This document shows, piece by piece, positions 11,930 to 23,043 of a stretch of 46,995 nucleotides of DNA (the first letter of the stretch is position 1; the number at the start of each line of letters is the position of its first letter). Source of the DNA: Lindgomyces ingoldianus (taxonomy: Eukaryota; Ascomycota; Dothideomycetes; Pleosporales; Lindgomycetaceae); NCBI RefSeq assembly GCF_010093535.1, contig NW_022985162.1, forward strand, positions 3,134,536-3,181,530. Reading direction: 5' to 3'. A program made the position numbers and the translations under genes. The notes beneath the pieces were generated by a model. That model made no database searches. It was not told the DNA's origin and worked only from the letters and a program-made list of their open reading frames with translations.

Positions 11930-12520
11930 ACTATGGTTGTTCCCGTTGGTGTGCTCGCTCCCTGCTGGACGAAATTGAAAAATAGGAAAGTTTAGCTGCC
12001 GACGGTTTGAAGAATAGCGCAATATCCGAAATGATCTCTGTTTCTCTGGGGGAATCACTACGACTGCTATCTTTTTTGACAAGATCTTCCCGTGCTTCAA
12101 ATATCAAATGGATTTGAATACCCAGGCTCAGGATCACGTCTAGTTTGTTCGCTAATAGGATCTTCTGTATAGTAGCCGGACCGACAATGGAAATATATTT
12201 GAGCGTCTGAATAGAATAGGCACTGCTTGAAAGAACTTTCTATTGGAAAGTCCAAACGCGATTATCCCACAGTGAATAGTTCAAGGCAGATGAAAGTTCC
12301 GGTAGCTTTGCAACGAGGCGTAGCCCGTGGACGATTTCTGAGATCTGTTGGACCCGCTGAGATCCCTTGACTACACCTGGCAATCCAGCATTGGCATCTT
12401 TTCCTGAGAGCGCAACGATTGTCAGCTCTGCCTGGCTATAGATCTCAGTCATCTAGTAGATCTGAATTTGCTTGTTCGCGGCACCATCCTGCAAAATGCA
12501 CAAATTGTCCTACAAAAAGC
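11930..12520 (-). pseudogene. HET-domain gene relic B (central and C-terminal part of the domain)
   Basis: Minus-strand blocks in order are DNLCILQDGAANKQIQIY, MTEIYSQAELTIVALSG, ANAGLPGVVKGSQ, SLWDNRVWTFQ and, in another frame, YSDAQIYFHCRSGYYTED. These follow the HET order (LCIxQD, M..IYS.A.LTIVALSG, RxWTFQE, qvyFxC). Stops stand where the family has Trp, Gln and Glu: a TAG just before DNLCI (expected LWxDN), a TAG between QIY and MTEIY, and a TAG after WTFQ. A frameshift lies just beyond it. The first two fit CpA-to-TpA change (TGG or CAG to TAG). The gene is non-functional. Open frames continue to about 11630 but are not recognisable. Confidence 0.72.
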
Positions 12521-13852
12521 TCCTAGCTGTCCTAGTTGCTTAAGGCTGTAATACTAAGAAAGAAAAGTTTGCTAGTAGTTATTACCTAACAACTGTGGAA
12601 GGTTATATCCCATTAAATGGCTGTGGTGTTTAAGGTCGTACTTCACATTGTCTTAGCCAGAACTTCAGCAAGATGTTTGACATCAAAGTTGAAGACCCAA
12701 CTCCTAGGACTAAGAAGCAGAATCCGCATTCCTTTCTCATCAGAAGGTCATCACCAACTGGAACAAGGTGGTGCCAGTATTAGATGCGAAGAACGTTGTT
12801 ATCATACCATTCTGTCTTGCAGAGAAGTGTGAAGATAAGATTAAGGACTTATACTTAAGACAAACTAAATAAAATTGCCGCTCCTGGCACAACTCTCCAA
12901 CGTAAGCATACTAACCTCTATATACATCTACGAGACCTTCTTACCTTTTAATAAGGTTGAATGTTCGAATAACTCCGGTATATCTCCGCTCCCCGATCCT
13001 TAGAGGATATTGACTGTGGCGAGTTCGCACCACTTATAAGAGATGAATCAGTCTATTCTAGGCTTTCTCAAAAAGGCAGATTGAACTTCCTTCATGAGAA
13101 TAGGCACTTGTTGCATCAATAAACTTTGACAGAGCGGCGACACTGAGTGCCCTAATCCACTCTGAAGAAGAGTTCGGTCCTTTATGCTTAATATTAATTT
13201 CGTTTCTTGCCTCTCTATGTATCCCAAGAGCTTGTTTCATTCGCTCATACAGCATCCATTGTAACACGAACTACAACACACCTAAATGGCTCACGGTTAA
13301 GCCCCTATATAAACTAGGAATACCCTCAAATGTGAATATGCGCTTAGTACACTCCCAGGAACATTCATACACTCGTCGTAATCCACCTAAACCCTTCTGG
13401 TCAATCTGGAGCCTAGTCTCAATAACCCAAAGTGGATTTGTATACTACTGCTCAATCTCGAAGACACAATTCACAACAATACAATCAACTCTGCCTCACT
13501 ATTTTGACCCAAATCTGCTTACACATCTATTACGGATTAAGAGGACAGACTGACAGCAGACCACACAGAATAGAGTGCTAAATGTAATAGGAGCCCGCGT
13601 CGTATGAGATCAGGATGGGGTGCGAACAAAGACTGCGGGTTGATGGAGGGCGAGCGAACGCGCGCGCCGGGTGTCTCTGAGTGCGGACGATGTGATATTC
13701 TAGTAAGGCGATGACAGCGGAGAAAGCTGGGATAATATATCGACAGGATAGATGTAGGTCCATTTTTAGCCTCATTTAGTTGCTGTGAATTTTAGAATCT
13801 GGAAGTATGAAACTAGACCGCGTAAGGCAGTGCAGGAACTAGGCAAGAAATG
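12521..13852. other. Intergenic tract, no gene supported
   Basis: Open frames at 12617-12832 (+), 13058-13267 (-), 13332-13553 (+) and 13578-13775 (-) are short and unrecognised. The 69-codon minus frame at 13058-13267 starts with ATG and looks more protein-like than the rest, but no family was recognised. Confidence 0.35.
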
Positions 13853-14113
13853 CTAACAGGGTTGCGGGGGTTGGACTCGGCACATTGGGTGCAAGACGCC
13901 CCATAAACGGTCATAGAAAACCTCCAAAAAGGAGTCGAAAGTCTCTGGACATCGAGTTACTGTGGTAAACTTGAATTTCTCGTTGACATGTCTGTTAAGA
14001 GTAGAGGTGTCCTAATCTCCTTCGGTGACGGTCCAATCTTCGGAGCGGATGCTGTTATCAGCGTAGATGGGGTGTATGGCTATGTTGGAGAGCATGTACT
14101 GGTGATGGGCCAT
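13853..14113 (-). pseudogene. Short coding-like frame with one internal stop (unrecognised)
   Basis: From ATG at 14113 the minus strand reads 87 codons to a TAG at 13853-13855, with one internal TAG at 14012-14014 (after TVTEGD). The product is protein-like and free of low complexity (for example MLSNIAIHPIYADNSI and PETFDSFLEVFYDRLWG), which is unusual in the otherwise stop-ridden tract around it. I do not recognise a family. It may be a decayed exon of a larger gene, or chance. Confidence 0.3.
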
Positions 14114-16930
14114 CTAACTCTAAGATTAAGATTCCGTGCCTTTGAAGACTGAAAGTCCTTAATATTAATAAAGAAGGCTAAAGAGCTACTTGACAAGGAA
14201 TATTTCAGCGTACAGAGGCAGTATGGCTTGGTTAGAGATGCTGGGTTCTTCATGCATGGCGCGTTAGATGGAGGAGAGACGGTCTGCGTGTGCTATGTAG
14301 GTTGACAAGGAATTGGGCTAAGATAAATAGAGAAAAGGGGTCGATAGGGATGCGCGAGAAAGGTCTATTAGAAAGTGAACTACCCCGATAATCAAGAAGG
14401 GTATAATTAAGTTAAGTGGAACTTGGCCAATTAATATACGCTGGCCATGATAGGCAATACTGGAGAATGCTAATCCAACGGCTTTCGCGGAACTACATCA
14501 CAAGGAAAATACCCCCACCTATGCAAAAGGCTGCGTATGTATCATAGAGACGCTGCTTATTGCATAGCCCCGTAGCAGGGATGTGGGGCCGGTTAAGCTA
14601 TCAAGCTTGCAATCAGAAGTGAGAGAACCAAGTCAGCCTAAAGCTGCATTTCAAGTCTCATTTAAAGCCTATGATTAATTGCGACGGCCAAGAGCTCAGA
14701 GAAAAATTAACTTAAGTTATAGAGTTGGTATCATCATGTGTGGAGGGGGCAAGACATGGGCTTGGATATTAACAAGATTGAAGAGGCATGGCTAAAGTAA
14801 TAGGGGGTTATCCACGTGCTTGACTAGAAATAACATAAGTATTAGACTCTAGTTGCAATGAGGGCCGTAGAATGATTTATTGAGAACTCTTATATAATCT
14901 ACATAGCTTCAGAGGAATATAGGTTCTTTCTAAATAAGTGTCCTCTGGCCGTGATAGAGACTGGTGTTAACTATAATCTGTTTGGCGAGTCTCTAATATG
15001 AATTTTACTCATTTCATTCCTTATCTAGAGATCGCCAGTGGTAGCATCCTGCAACTTAACGTTGCGTCGCTGGATGCGGATGCGATCATTTTGTCAACGA
15101 CTAAGCTACACTGGTTGGTTGGTTGGCTTTGCTAGATTACTTAACATGCTACTATGAGTAAATGCCTGTTTGGGCAATCGCAAGTAAGAGTTTTCCCATT
15201 ACTTGAGTCAACTCAGAGTTACTCGACGCCTTTGTCACACTTAGAATTTTCGTAGAGGAAGCAAGCGGCTGAAGTTTTATGAGGCATTGGGAAAGGAAGA
15301 ACTATAGCCTTAGTGCCTTGATTGGCTGGGAATTTACAGCGGACTATTAGCAGGTGAAGGACAAAACATATTCACATCATTAGAGCCACTTAACTAAACG
15401 CCTGCGGTGCCACAAGCATGTAGAAATTCTAAGATGCCAGATATAGCTTGCGTGGTAGCATTAAGAGGCGGCTTTCTACATTATATATAGAAATACTGGG
15501 TTGCATTAAGGATTAGATTGAATGAAATACGGATATTAAAAGCTGGGATCACATATTACGGCTAGATTCCAAGTTGTCGCTCCCCAATACTTCCCGGCTC
15601 CACCAGGCATGCTTCCCACCACAAGGACCAGTGTAGTGATGGAGATGACGCAGGTTGCACAGCTAAAAGGTAACCATCCAATGTGTTAGATTCTCCTTTT
15701 GCTAGTGGTTCTCTCCTAGTCTTCGTAGAATCTAAAACGATTGATGGAATGGGCGAGAGATGGATTCAAATGCATGCATTGGTTGGGGTGCTTTATATTG
15801 GGTGATTTGGGTCTCCTCGCGAAGAGAGGGCAGACCATGTGGAGAAGTGAGAGGCCTCAGGCATACATTTTAAATTAAAGTCAGCCACTTACACAAATGG
15901 GAGGGAAAGAATGTCGAAAGGTATCTTGGCAGGGGTGTTCACCGGACGTGGCTGAACGCCTTAATTGACTTTGGCGTTCGTATGATTTCTGAAATGCAAG
16001 GCTGATGCTTTTTGGAGTAGACTGGCTGATACAACGGTTTGATTATCGCCCGGGAATGGCATATATAACCTATGAAGGTGTTATTGTGGAGCGCCCGATG
16101 TTCTTCTTGGCTCCCTTGTATGGGGTGTAAAAGGAGGAGAAAAAAAACCAGCTGGCGTGGGTTTGCTCCTTTTCACCAATCGTGACGGCCATACAAATAA
16201 CTCCTTTAAAACAGAAACCGGCGGTGAAATGACTACTAACTTGCTAAGGCTCTAGCCGTGATGCTCTCATGGTTGAACGGTCGCAGGCTGTTATCTTCCT
16301 AGGCGCACAACTCGTCCGATGAATTCTGTTTAGCTTCTCTCCATAGTGAACGTTGAAACTTGTGGAAAGCTGTACTAAAACCGCAACATTTCTAGTTACC
16401 TGGACCGATACTGGTCCTAAGCTTATCGCCGCACGGCCTATCGCTCCGTTCGCGCGCTACGCCCGGCTAGAAACCCAGAGACAAACATTTTCTGCCGGAC
16501 CGGTAATAGATTAGAATAAAGAGGAATAGAAAGTGACTTACGAGTGTTGAGATAATATCATCGATGCGCTGTTCACAAGAGGCTGAAGGGATATTTACGC
16601 GTATATTGGGCATTAGAGGACGTTAGTTTAAGCAACCTACTAGCGAGGCAAATGCGATATCGGAACTTGGATCCGAATACTACAATCGACTGTTCATGCT
16701 TCACCTCAGTGTACACCCCATGAATTTTTCAATGCAGGCCTTCAGCCGACTTCCATTTGATGCACAAGTAGAATACCATCCATGTATGCGGTTGGCGTCC
16801 TTTCATTCCTCAAAGCCGTCCCCGCCGTCCCACCGTTGCATGAATTGACTGGGAATGCAATCCCACCACTATCCATCCACCAAAGAAGACTACGCCGAGG
16901 CCCCACAAAAAGAGAGAGAAGTGAACACGC
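14114..16930. other. Gene-empty tract of about 2.8 kb
   Basis: Apart from a 75-codon frame at 16782-17009, which overlaps the end of the ribosomal protein gene on the other strand, there is no open frame of 60 codons. The base composition is not as AT-extreme as 1-2735, so this is not an obvious RIP block. I see no transposon ends, RNA gene or tandem repeat, only a short GGTT run at about 15114-15126. Confidence 0.4.
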
Positions 16931-17978
16931 TCAGAAGACCAACGCAGCACCCTTCGTCTTCTTGTCTCCACCCAACTCGAAGTGCTTGCATCGCTTGAGA
17001 GCTAGCTGAGCCTTGGTCTAGAAAACACAGTCAGAAATATTAGAACTTAGAGAAGAAAATGGAGGGGGATAAGGTAGTACCTTGCAGACAGTGCACTCTA
17101 ACCGCAGTACAACCTTCTTAGTCGTTTTCGCCCTCTGCAATCATGTTAGCTCCGCTAACCACTGGTGAATTCGAAGTCGGCATGTGAGCCGTACCTTGTG
17201 AAACACGGGCTTCGTCTGACCACCATAACCACTCTGCTTGCGATCATAACGACGCTTTCCCTGGGCGAACAGCGATGCCTTTCCGGCCTTGTATTGTGTG
17301 ACCTTGTGCTGGGTGTCTGCCAACCGTCAACATCCATGCACGGGGTATGGTTCGGGAGGTGAACTGACGCTTCTTGCAGTCTCTGCCTTTGCAGTACGTT
17401 CGTCGGGTCTTTGGGACGTTGACCTAAATGAAGCACCGTTAGCCAAATCTCCACCCGACCTAAAGTTCCCAAAAATTGTGTAGCGGGCTCCGGGATTTGA
17501 GCGTGTATGACTAGACGAGCGAGGTGTGGAGAAACGGTTCGAAGCAGCCATGCTTGGGACATGTCGCAGGGATTCAATGTTTTGTACTGATGCTGCCGGG
17601 CACGCTGCTTTGCTAAAGTAGCGAGGCGGTTTCCGTTGGAGACAGCTGATGAGAGATTGTGTAGGCCCGATCAAGGACATTGGCCATGGAGTGGTTCTTG
17701 GGCTGCTCGTCCAACTGCCTGGGAAGTTACCCAGCCGTAGTCCCTTCCTCATTAATCTACTCCCCCAAATCCAAGCGCATTTCCTCCCATTGCAAGATCC
17801 CATTCAATTTAATGGCACCAAACTGCCAAACGACGTGGTCGTCCGTGGATTGTGCTTCTCAAGTCTTCAAGCAGGGGAATCGGTCGAAATCGTCGCTGGC
17901 GAGTCGCATTTTGTCGCTCGTCCACGTCGCAGATTTGAGAATTCTCCGTAGTAGAGGTTTGGAAAAAAGACTCACCAT
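16931..17978 (-). CDS. 60S ribosomal protein eL42 (L44/L36a family)
   Basis: Structural protein of the large ribosomal subunit near the E site. Exons by hand: 17976-17978 (ATG only), 17369-17423, 17195-17316, 17081-17134 and 16931-17017, total 321 nt and 106 aa, the exact family length. The protein starts [20 protein letters not shown] and includes [19 protein letters not shown] and [17 protein letters not shown]. The zinc ligands are C12, C17, C74 and C77 (YCKGRDC and ECTVC). Intron 1 splits the gene directly after the start codon (ATG|GTGAGT...GCTAAC...TTTAG, 552 bp); introns 2-4 are 52, 60 and 63 bp. Residue 56 is Pro, the form associated with cycloheximide sensitivity in yeasts. All phases agree and every exon is diagnostic. 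The promoter upstream is pyrimidine-rich (about 17990-18030), common in ribosomal protein genes. Confidence 0.96.
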
Positions 17979-18419
17979 CTTGATTAATTTTTCGCGGGAT
18001 CGGTTAGGACGGGCGAAAGAGAGGGTCGTTGGTGTTGATACGCCGAAGTGAGGTTCAATAATTTCGTTTGTGGGCTCGGCTCTGGATTAGGTAAGCGCAC
18101 TAGCCCCGCACTGCCACATGCTCACGTGCATTGGCCATCTTATTGTATCGAAGGCTGAGGCAGCTCAAGAGGCACCAACTGTACTAGAGTGCACATTACA
18201 AACAAGAAATACGCTTAATGGTTCCTGTGGGTGTAGTATTACACTAATGTTATCTTGTTATCCCGGTAACTGATTTAAAAACTACCCATGATAGTGGTAT
18301 CATATATCCGTATGCACTCCGCCCTAATCTAAGGATGATTCTGCGTAGGCCGCGTGGATCCCGTACGAAGTGAAGCCAGAAAGGATAAACAAAGAATGAA
18401 CTCAAAAAAATAGTGAAGA
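17979..18419. promoter_or_regulatory. eL42 upstream region and downstream end of the Src1-like gene
   Basis: This 441-bp gap separates the eL42 start (17978, minus) from the stop of the next minus-strand gene (18420). On the minus strand a pyrimidine-rich stretch (CCCTCTCTTTCGCCCG) lies about 50 bp upstream of the ATG, suitable for transcription initiation. No clear TATA box was seen. The rest is unannotated 3' sequence of the upstream gene. Confidence 0.4.
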
Positions 18420-20587
18420 CTAATAAATCGGCCTGCTTTCCTCCCACGCTGGGTTCGTAAGCTCCTTTGACTGACGCGGAGTTGCAGTTGGGGGGCTGCT
18501 CCCTATGAGAGGTCCCAAACTGTATCGAGAGCTCTCCCTCCTTCCGCTTCCACGTCCATCATCGATCATTTGGACTGGGCCAATCCATTCCCACATCCGT
18601 GCCACGTCTCCACTCCGATTCTCCCGTACTGCCGCACGCACATTCGAGTTATGCTCCACTTTCTTTTGCACCTTCTCCCATAGCTTCTTGCGCCTGATAG
18701 CAGAAAATTCGGTCCGAAGAATATCATCCCGAAGCTGCGTCATGCTGATTCCTAGCTCGGGATACGCGCTGGGCTCTTGATGATTCAGTGCAGCATGATT
18801 GGCAAGCCTATCAAAGACATCACTAGCTAACTGCTTCGCACGAGCCTCGGTGGCGCGGCTCGACGTGATTAAGGAGCGCCCATAGAACCCAGACCCAATT
18901 ACTAAAAATATTAGAACAAGCTGCCAAAGATATCGTTCAAGCGTCTGTCGGAGGGATCTCCTGAAGCTACAGGAGAGGGAGAGCTCGGCGAGAGAGTCTG
19001 ATGCAAGTGTTCGTCCGCCAGAGGTTCTGTAGCCGCAGCGACCAGTCTGATTAGTACAGGTCTCTTGTCAGAAATGATGCAAATATGGCCCACGAGGGCC
19101 TAAGGGGTGTTCACTTACCCGTCCGTGCCCTCGACGATCTCCTCGCGGGTGACCATCTCACCCAAGGCGCTCTTCCATAGATCTTCGAACTCTTCCTGTG
19201 ACATGCCTTTCCGTTTCATGGATGAAACTGCCTCCATCAACTCAGTTTCTCCAATCTCTGGGCTCTCGACCGCTTTGCCTTCTGCGTCTGGCTCGCCACA
19301 TTCGTACTTTGCCTTGCGCTGCCTCAGGATATGGACGCTCCTGTCAGCCACCTGGGTGATCCGCCGTGTCTTCTCGCTATCTGGCTCGCACGTCGGAGGA
19401 AGCGGAACCAGACGTCCAATTGATAATGGATGAGGTTTCTCGACGAAATCGCGGTCACAGACTACCTCCAGATTTTGATGACAGGTCGCATGTTGAGGGC
19501 AAGGCTCACACTGGGGAACAAGGAAGTCGGCCCAGTCTGGAATTTCAATCCCCGCAAGTGAAGTTGAGTCTCTACCGACACCACAATATCCCACAGCGAA
19601 CTTCTCTTGCCTCCAAGCTCCACCCAAGATTGCTATTGTTGTGCTTAGAAGAGTCAACGAAAAGGCCTTCAAAGTGCCGCTCGCTTTGGATGATTTCTCC
19701 TTTCTCCTAGGAGGTAGGATATCCGACTTCCCGGCCATAGCATTTTCGCGAACCAGCTCCAACTGCTCTTCCGGCGTGAACTCCTCTCCTGGCTCAATGT
19801 TATCATTTTCGACCTCCGACTCCGCCTTCTTGATGCGAGAAATGGGCATGTCGAACGTCCGGCGTGTCGGGACTACGATGCCCTCGTCATGTTGCTCAAC
19901 GTTGGGCATAGCTGACCTTCGACGATTCACATCGCTCTTACGCTTCTCCTTGTGCTCGAAGCCCATTGTTTTCCTCCTCCGGTCGCGAGCCTTCGAGTCG
20001 GGTAGCGGCGGGGAGCTGCCGCTCTGGAAAGGATTGTCCTGCGTGAATGGGCTCTCATCGTCGTGTCGGTGCCACGCCTCGGGGTCGGGCAAGTCCTGCT
20101 TGATGGCGGGAGTGACACTCTTACGGTTGCGACGCACAGGGGGCTGCTCCTCCACTTCAGCGTCCGATCCCCGGGCATGCTTTGTGGGTACAGCCGTCGA
20201 TGGCGTCTTGCCTCGTCGCACGGGCACGACTCGGTCTTGCTGCTCCTCCGTCGCGGCTCGTGTTGTGCGGCGTGAGGGTCGCCTCGAGGTTGGGGGAGGC
20301 GCTAGAAGGGTCTCGTCCTCAGCATCGTCGGTGGTAGTGCTCGCTTGGCTGGAGGGCACATCTTCGATGCCCCGCGTGGATGGCTTCGTGCGCGCCTGGG
20401 CTAGGTGTATCTTGTCGGCCTGGGGCAAAATGCGTTCGTTGAAGAGAGCAACAAGCACTGGCTTTTTCGCCGATGATGGATACGTCACGCCATGCTTGAG
20501 CAAGATGCTGCGCAGTTCCGGGACTGTGATCTTGCCCACTTCGACCTCTGGGTCCAGGTACCAGTGCTCGTCTCGTGGCTCCGTCAT
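18420..20587 (-). CDS. Src1/Heh/Man1-type inner nuclear membrane protein
   Basis: Members tether chromatin to the inner nuclear membrane and take part in nuclear pore quality control. Exons by hand: 19119-20587 and 18420-19026, 691 aa. The 92-bp intron (GTAAGT, branch TACTAAT, acceptor CTACAG, phase 2) rejoins as GTDGTSGGRTLASD. The N-terminal HeH/LEM-like domain lies at about residues 8-50 (DPEVEVGKITVPELRSILL and VLVALFNERILP). A long Arg/Lys/Ser-rich linker with bipartite NLS-like runs follows (about 70-290). The first membrane segment (FSLTLLSTTIAILGGAW) is near residue 315. Then comes the Man1-Src1p C-terminal lumenal domain with Cys pairs (CEPCPQHATC, VCDRDF), a second membrane segment (LVLIFLVIGSGFYG) near 530, and a basic winged-helix-like tail (MTQLRDDILR and RRKKLWEKVQKKVE) ending in ESRPIY. 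The start at MTEPRDEHWYLDP was preferred over an upstream in-frame candidate because the HeH domain follows at once. Confidence 0.92.
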
Positions 20588-21424
20588 GACTGTCCGTGGG
20601 GAATCGTACTGAGGTGGCCAAAAAAAGCGCCGAAGGGAGTATTTGTGCTGAAGGAGGAGATGGGAGAAGCTGGAAGTGGTGAAACAACGCAGGGTTGATG
20701 GTGTTGCGTTCGGGCCAAGGGTGGGGTTGGGTGGAGTGAACGGCGCAACCAGGACAGGTCGTGGAGTGAGCTTGTGTTGTGATGTCAGTTGGGAAGGCAA
20801 CCGAGGCGCTTGGACTATCTTGGTGCCGCACTTGCCACACCTGCACTTGCCACACCTGCACTTGCCACACCTGCACTTGCTACACCTTCACTCGCCACTC
20901 TTCACCTTTCCCTTCCAGTTTCGCGCTCTCCACTTCCTTCACCAAATATTCTCGTAGGATCTTTTCCCCGTATCACACTCGGACATTTTCATGCCGTTTG
21001 AATCCCCGTCCATTTCCCGGCCCTTCAGTCCTCGGAAAAGTCCAATATGCTCGCACAGGCCAGAGTTGCTGCTTGTTCTTCATTATCCCTTTCATATCCC
21101 TTTACAGTTGGGTTGTATTTGTGCAATAGTGGCCCCGGTTTGCATGGATCCTCTTGCACTGGGGCTCAACACTAGCGCTTACTGTCATGATCCTAAATTT
21201 CTGAGAGGACATCTCCAACTCAGGTGGCCCAAGCTTGGCCCCCACTTCATAGTATCTGCTGTGTCACGTGTGGATGGAATGGATTTCTTGAGCAACTTAC
21301 GCAGGCGTCGGTGTATTTCTATTTGCAGTAGCTTCCCATTCCCCGCATCGCTCTGCCGCTGATTTCGTCCTCAATCCAGTCCTATTTCGGCTGCATATCT
21401 CTTTTCTGTTATCGTTAGCCAGCC
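20588..21424. promoter_or_regulatory. Divergent promoter region between the Src1-like gene and the gene at 21425
   Basis: This 837-bp gap separates two divergently transcribed genes. It contains a five-unit 15-bp tandem repeat (20829-20903) and a GTCACGTGTG E-box-like motif around 21263-21272. No obvious TATA box was found for either gene. Confidence 0.4.
20829..20903 (+). repeat. 15-bp tandem repeat, five units
   Basis: The unit CACTTGCCACACCTG occurs three times exactly (20829-20873), followed by two diverged copies (CACTTGCTACACCTT and CACTCGCCACTCTTC). It lies about 240-315 bp upstream of the Src1-like start codon. A minisatellite of this size is likely to vary in copy number between strains. 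Confidence 0.9.
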
Positions 21425-23043
21425 ATGGATCCGCTCAGCGTTTCATCAGCAGCTGTTGGCCTCACTCGTCTTCTATATGACCACGGCGACGGCTGGCATC
21501 AGATTCTAACCAGTTTCCAATCCTTCCTCAAAGTCATCGATATCCCATTAAGAAAAGGTGGCGTGCCTGCTCTGGTGACTACTTCTGAGATGGATGAGAA
21601 CTGCGACGGATTGGAGGTTCTCGAGAGAACGCTCGACAGCTTACCAGAGCAGGGAGCGCATACTTGTCGCGTGTATATCGAAGAAAATCTTGGATTTAGA
21701 GACGAGTTCAAGGCTCATCTTGAACAATTAGTACCGGATTCCTTTCCAGATATGCATACTTCTCCAGCGACAAATTCTTTTCTTAGATTAGCATCCCAGT
21801 GGAGCGCTACTTCTCAACATACCCAGCCATGGTCTTTAGAGACCTACGATTTTGACTCCTCACTAAAGAATAGGCGACTTGCTCCCGGATCTTCTCTAAT
21901 GTTTTCTGCTGGACTGATACGGCGTACGAGCAAGATCCGCGTAGCGTCCGATGCCTCCGGGCGAATGATTGGTAAGACGAAAAGCTAGATAACGGTGCAT
22001 GATTTGACGGCTCTGCAGTTTTTGTTTCCTGCATGTCCGAAATGATGGCACTAGAGGAAATTTTCAAGAAATTCTCGACAGGCGATCGTACAATTTCACG
22101 GCCAACCGCAAGTACCGTGTTCGCTCGCCTACGAACTATCGGCAACGGCCTCACGCGCCTTGACCGTGTGTACAACATGTTGCACGACCAGGGCGTTCCC
22201 GAGGCAGTGAATAGGCAACTACTGCTTCTCCGCTTTTGCCACGCACAACTGGAGCAAGCTTCTGCTATCTTAGATACTATTCAGTTATTCTACACCGCGT
22301 TTCGTGAAAGGCTGTCCGATCCGCGCCGAGTGGTCATAACGGCCTCTTCGCTGGAAGAACTCACAAGGGATGCACATCTATACGAGGTGTTTCACCAAAG
22401 CGTCTCAAATCTGGCCTCGAGCACTGAGTCGTTACTCTGTGTTGTCGGTCCTAGTCTTTCCAATCAGAAGATCTTCCATGCTCACAGCACCGAGATCAAG
22501 TGTATCTGCGAGGACCTCAAGAAAACCTCATCCTCTCTTCTCGGCCGTCTCGAAAATCATCTCAAGTTCATCGAACTGCGGAAAAGCCTGAGGGAGTCTG
22601 CAAGCGTGTGGCTTCTAAGCCTTCTAGCCAGCATTTTCCTCCCACTGTCGTTAGCCTCAAGTCTCCTCAGCATGCAGACCCGGCTCGCAGATCTTCATTT
22701 TCTCCTCTACGACTTTTGCGGTGTTATTGTCCTCCTTGCCACCATCGTTGGCATCGTAGTTCTCGTTCTGAGGCTTAATATGTGGTGGTCGGACAAACTT
22801 GCTAAGTGGGACAGCAACGTTATTTTTCGTAGGAGAATTCGGCCTATTATTGGCTTTAGCACCTGGTCGTGGGTTTTCATTGCATGGGGCCTCGCTCTAT
22901 CTTCATTTCTTGTCGGTATGATCAAGGACGTGGGACTTGGACTCAGGATATTAGGGTTCGGCGCTGCTATTATTGGTGGCATGCTACTCCTCACAGCTTC
23001 TGCGGCTGGATTGCTCTGGTGGCTTATCTCATTGGTTTATTAA
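21425..23043 (+). CDS. Four-TM protein with STAND-like N-terminus and CorA-like membrane tail, function unknown
   Basis: Exons by hand: 21425-21971 and 22019-23043, 523 aa. The 47-bp intron (GTAAGA...CTCTGCAG, phase 1) rejoins as GRMIVFVSCMSEMM. The N-terminus MDPLSVSSAAVGL resembles the first helix found on many fungal NLR/STAND and ankyrin proteins (MADPLSxxxxxAGL type). The middle, about 190-370, is helical and probably coiled (ALEEIFKKFSTGDRT and KCICEDLKKTSSSLLGRLE). Four hydrophobic segments follow at about 376-395, 410-432, 460-480 and 490-520. The first, WLLSLLASIFLPLSLASSLL, recalls the IFLPLTFxxxLFGM helix of CorA-like channels, but no GMN motif follows. It was not matched to a named family, and transport activity should not be assumed. 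It is divergent from the Src1-like gene. Confidence 0.75.

Noticed and set aside
17327..17803. A 158-codon open frame on the minus strand
   Set aside because: It overlaps intron 1 and exon 2 of the eL42 gene in a different frame and shows no motif. The eL42 exons are diagnostic.
18911..19093. Separate small minus-strand gene of 60 codons
   Set aside because: It overlaps the intron and exon 2 of the Src1-like gene in another frame; the correct frame continues the Src1 protein (LASDSLAELSLS).
19641..20612. A 323-codon open frame on the + strand
   Set aside because: It is exactly antisense to the Src1-like gene, rich in Ser/Arg/Cys, and has no domain. The minus strand encodes HeH and Man1-Src1p domains with a canonical intron, so this is a shadow frame.
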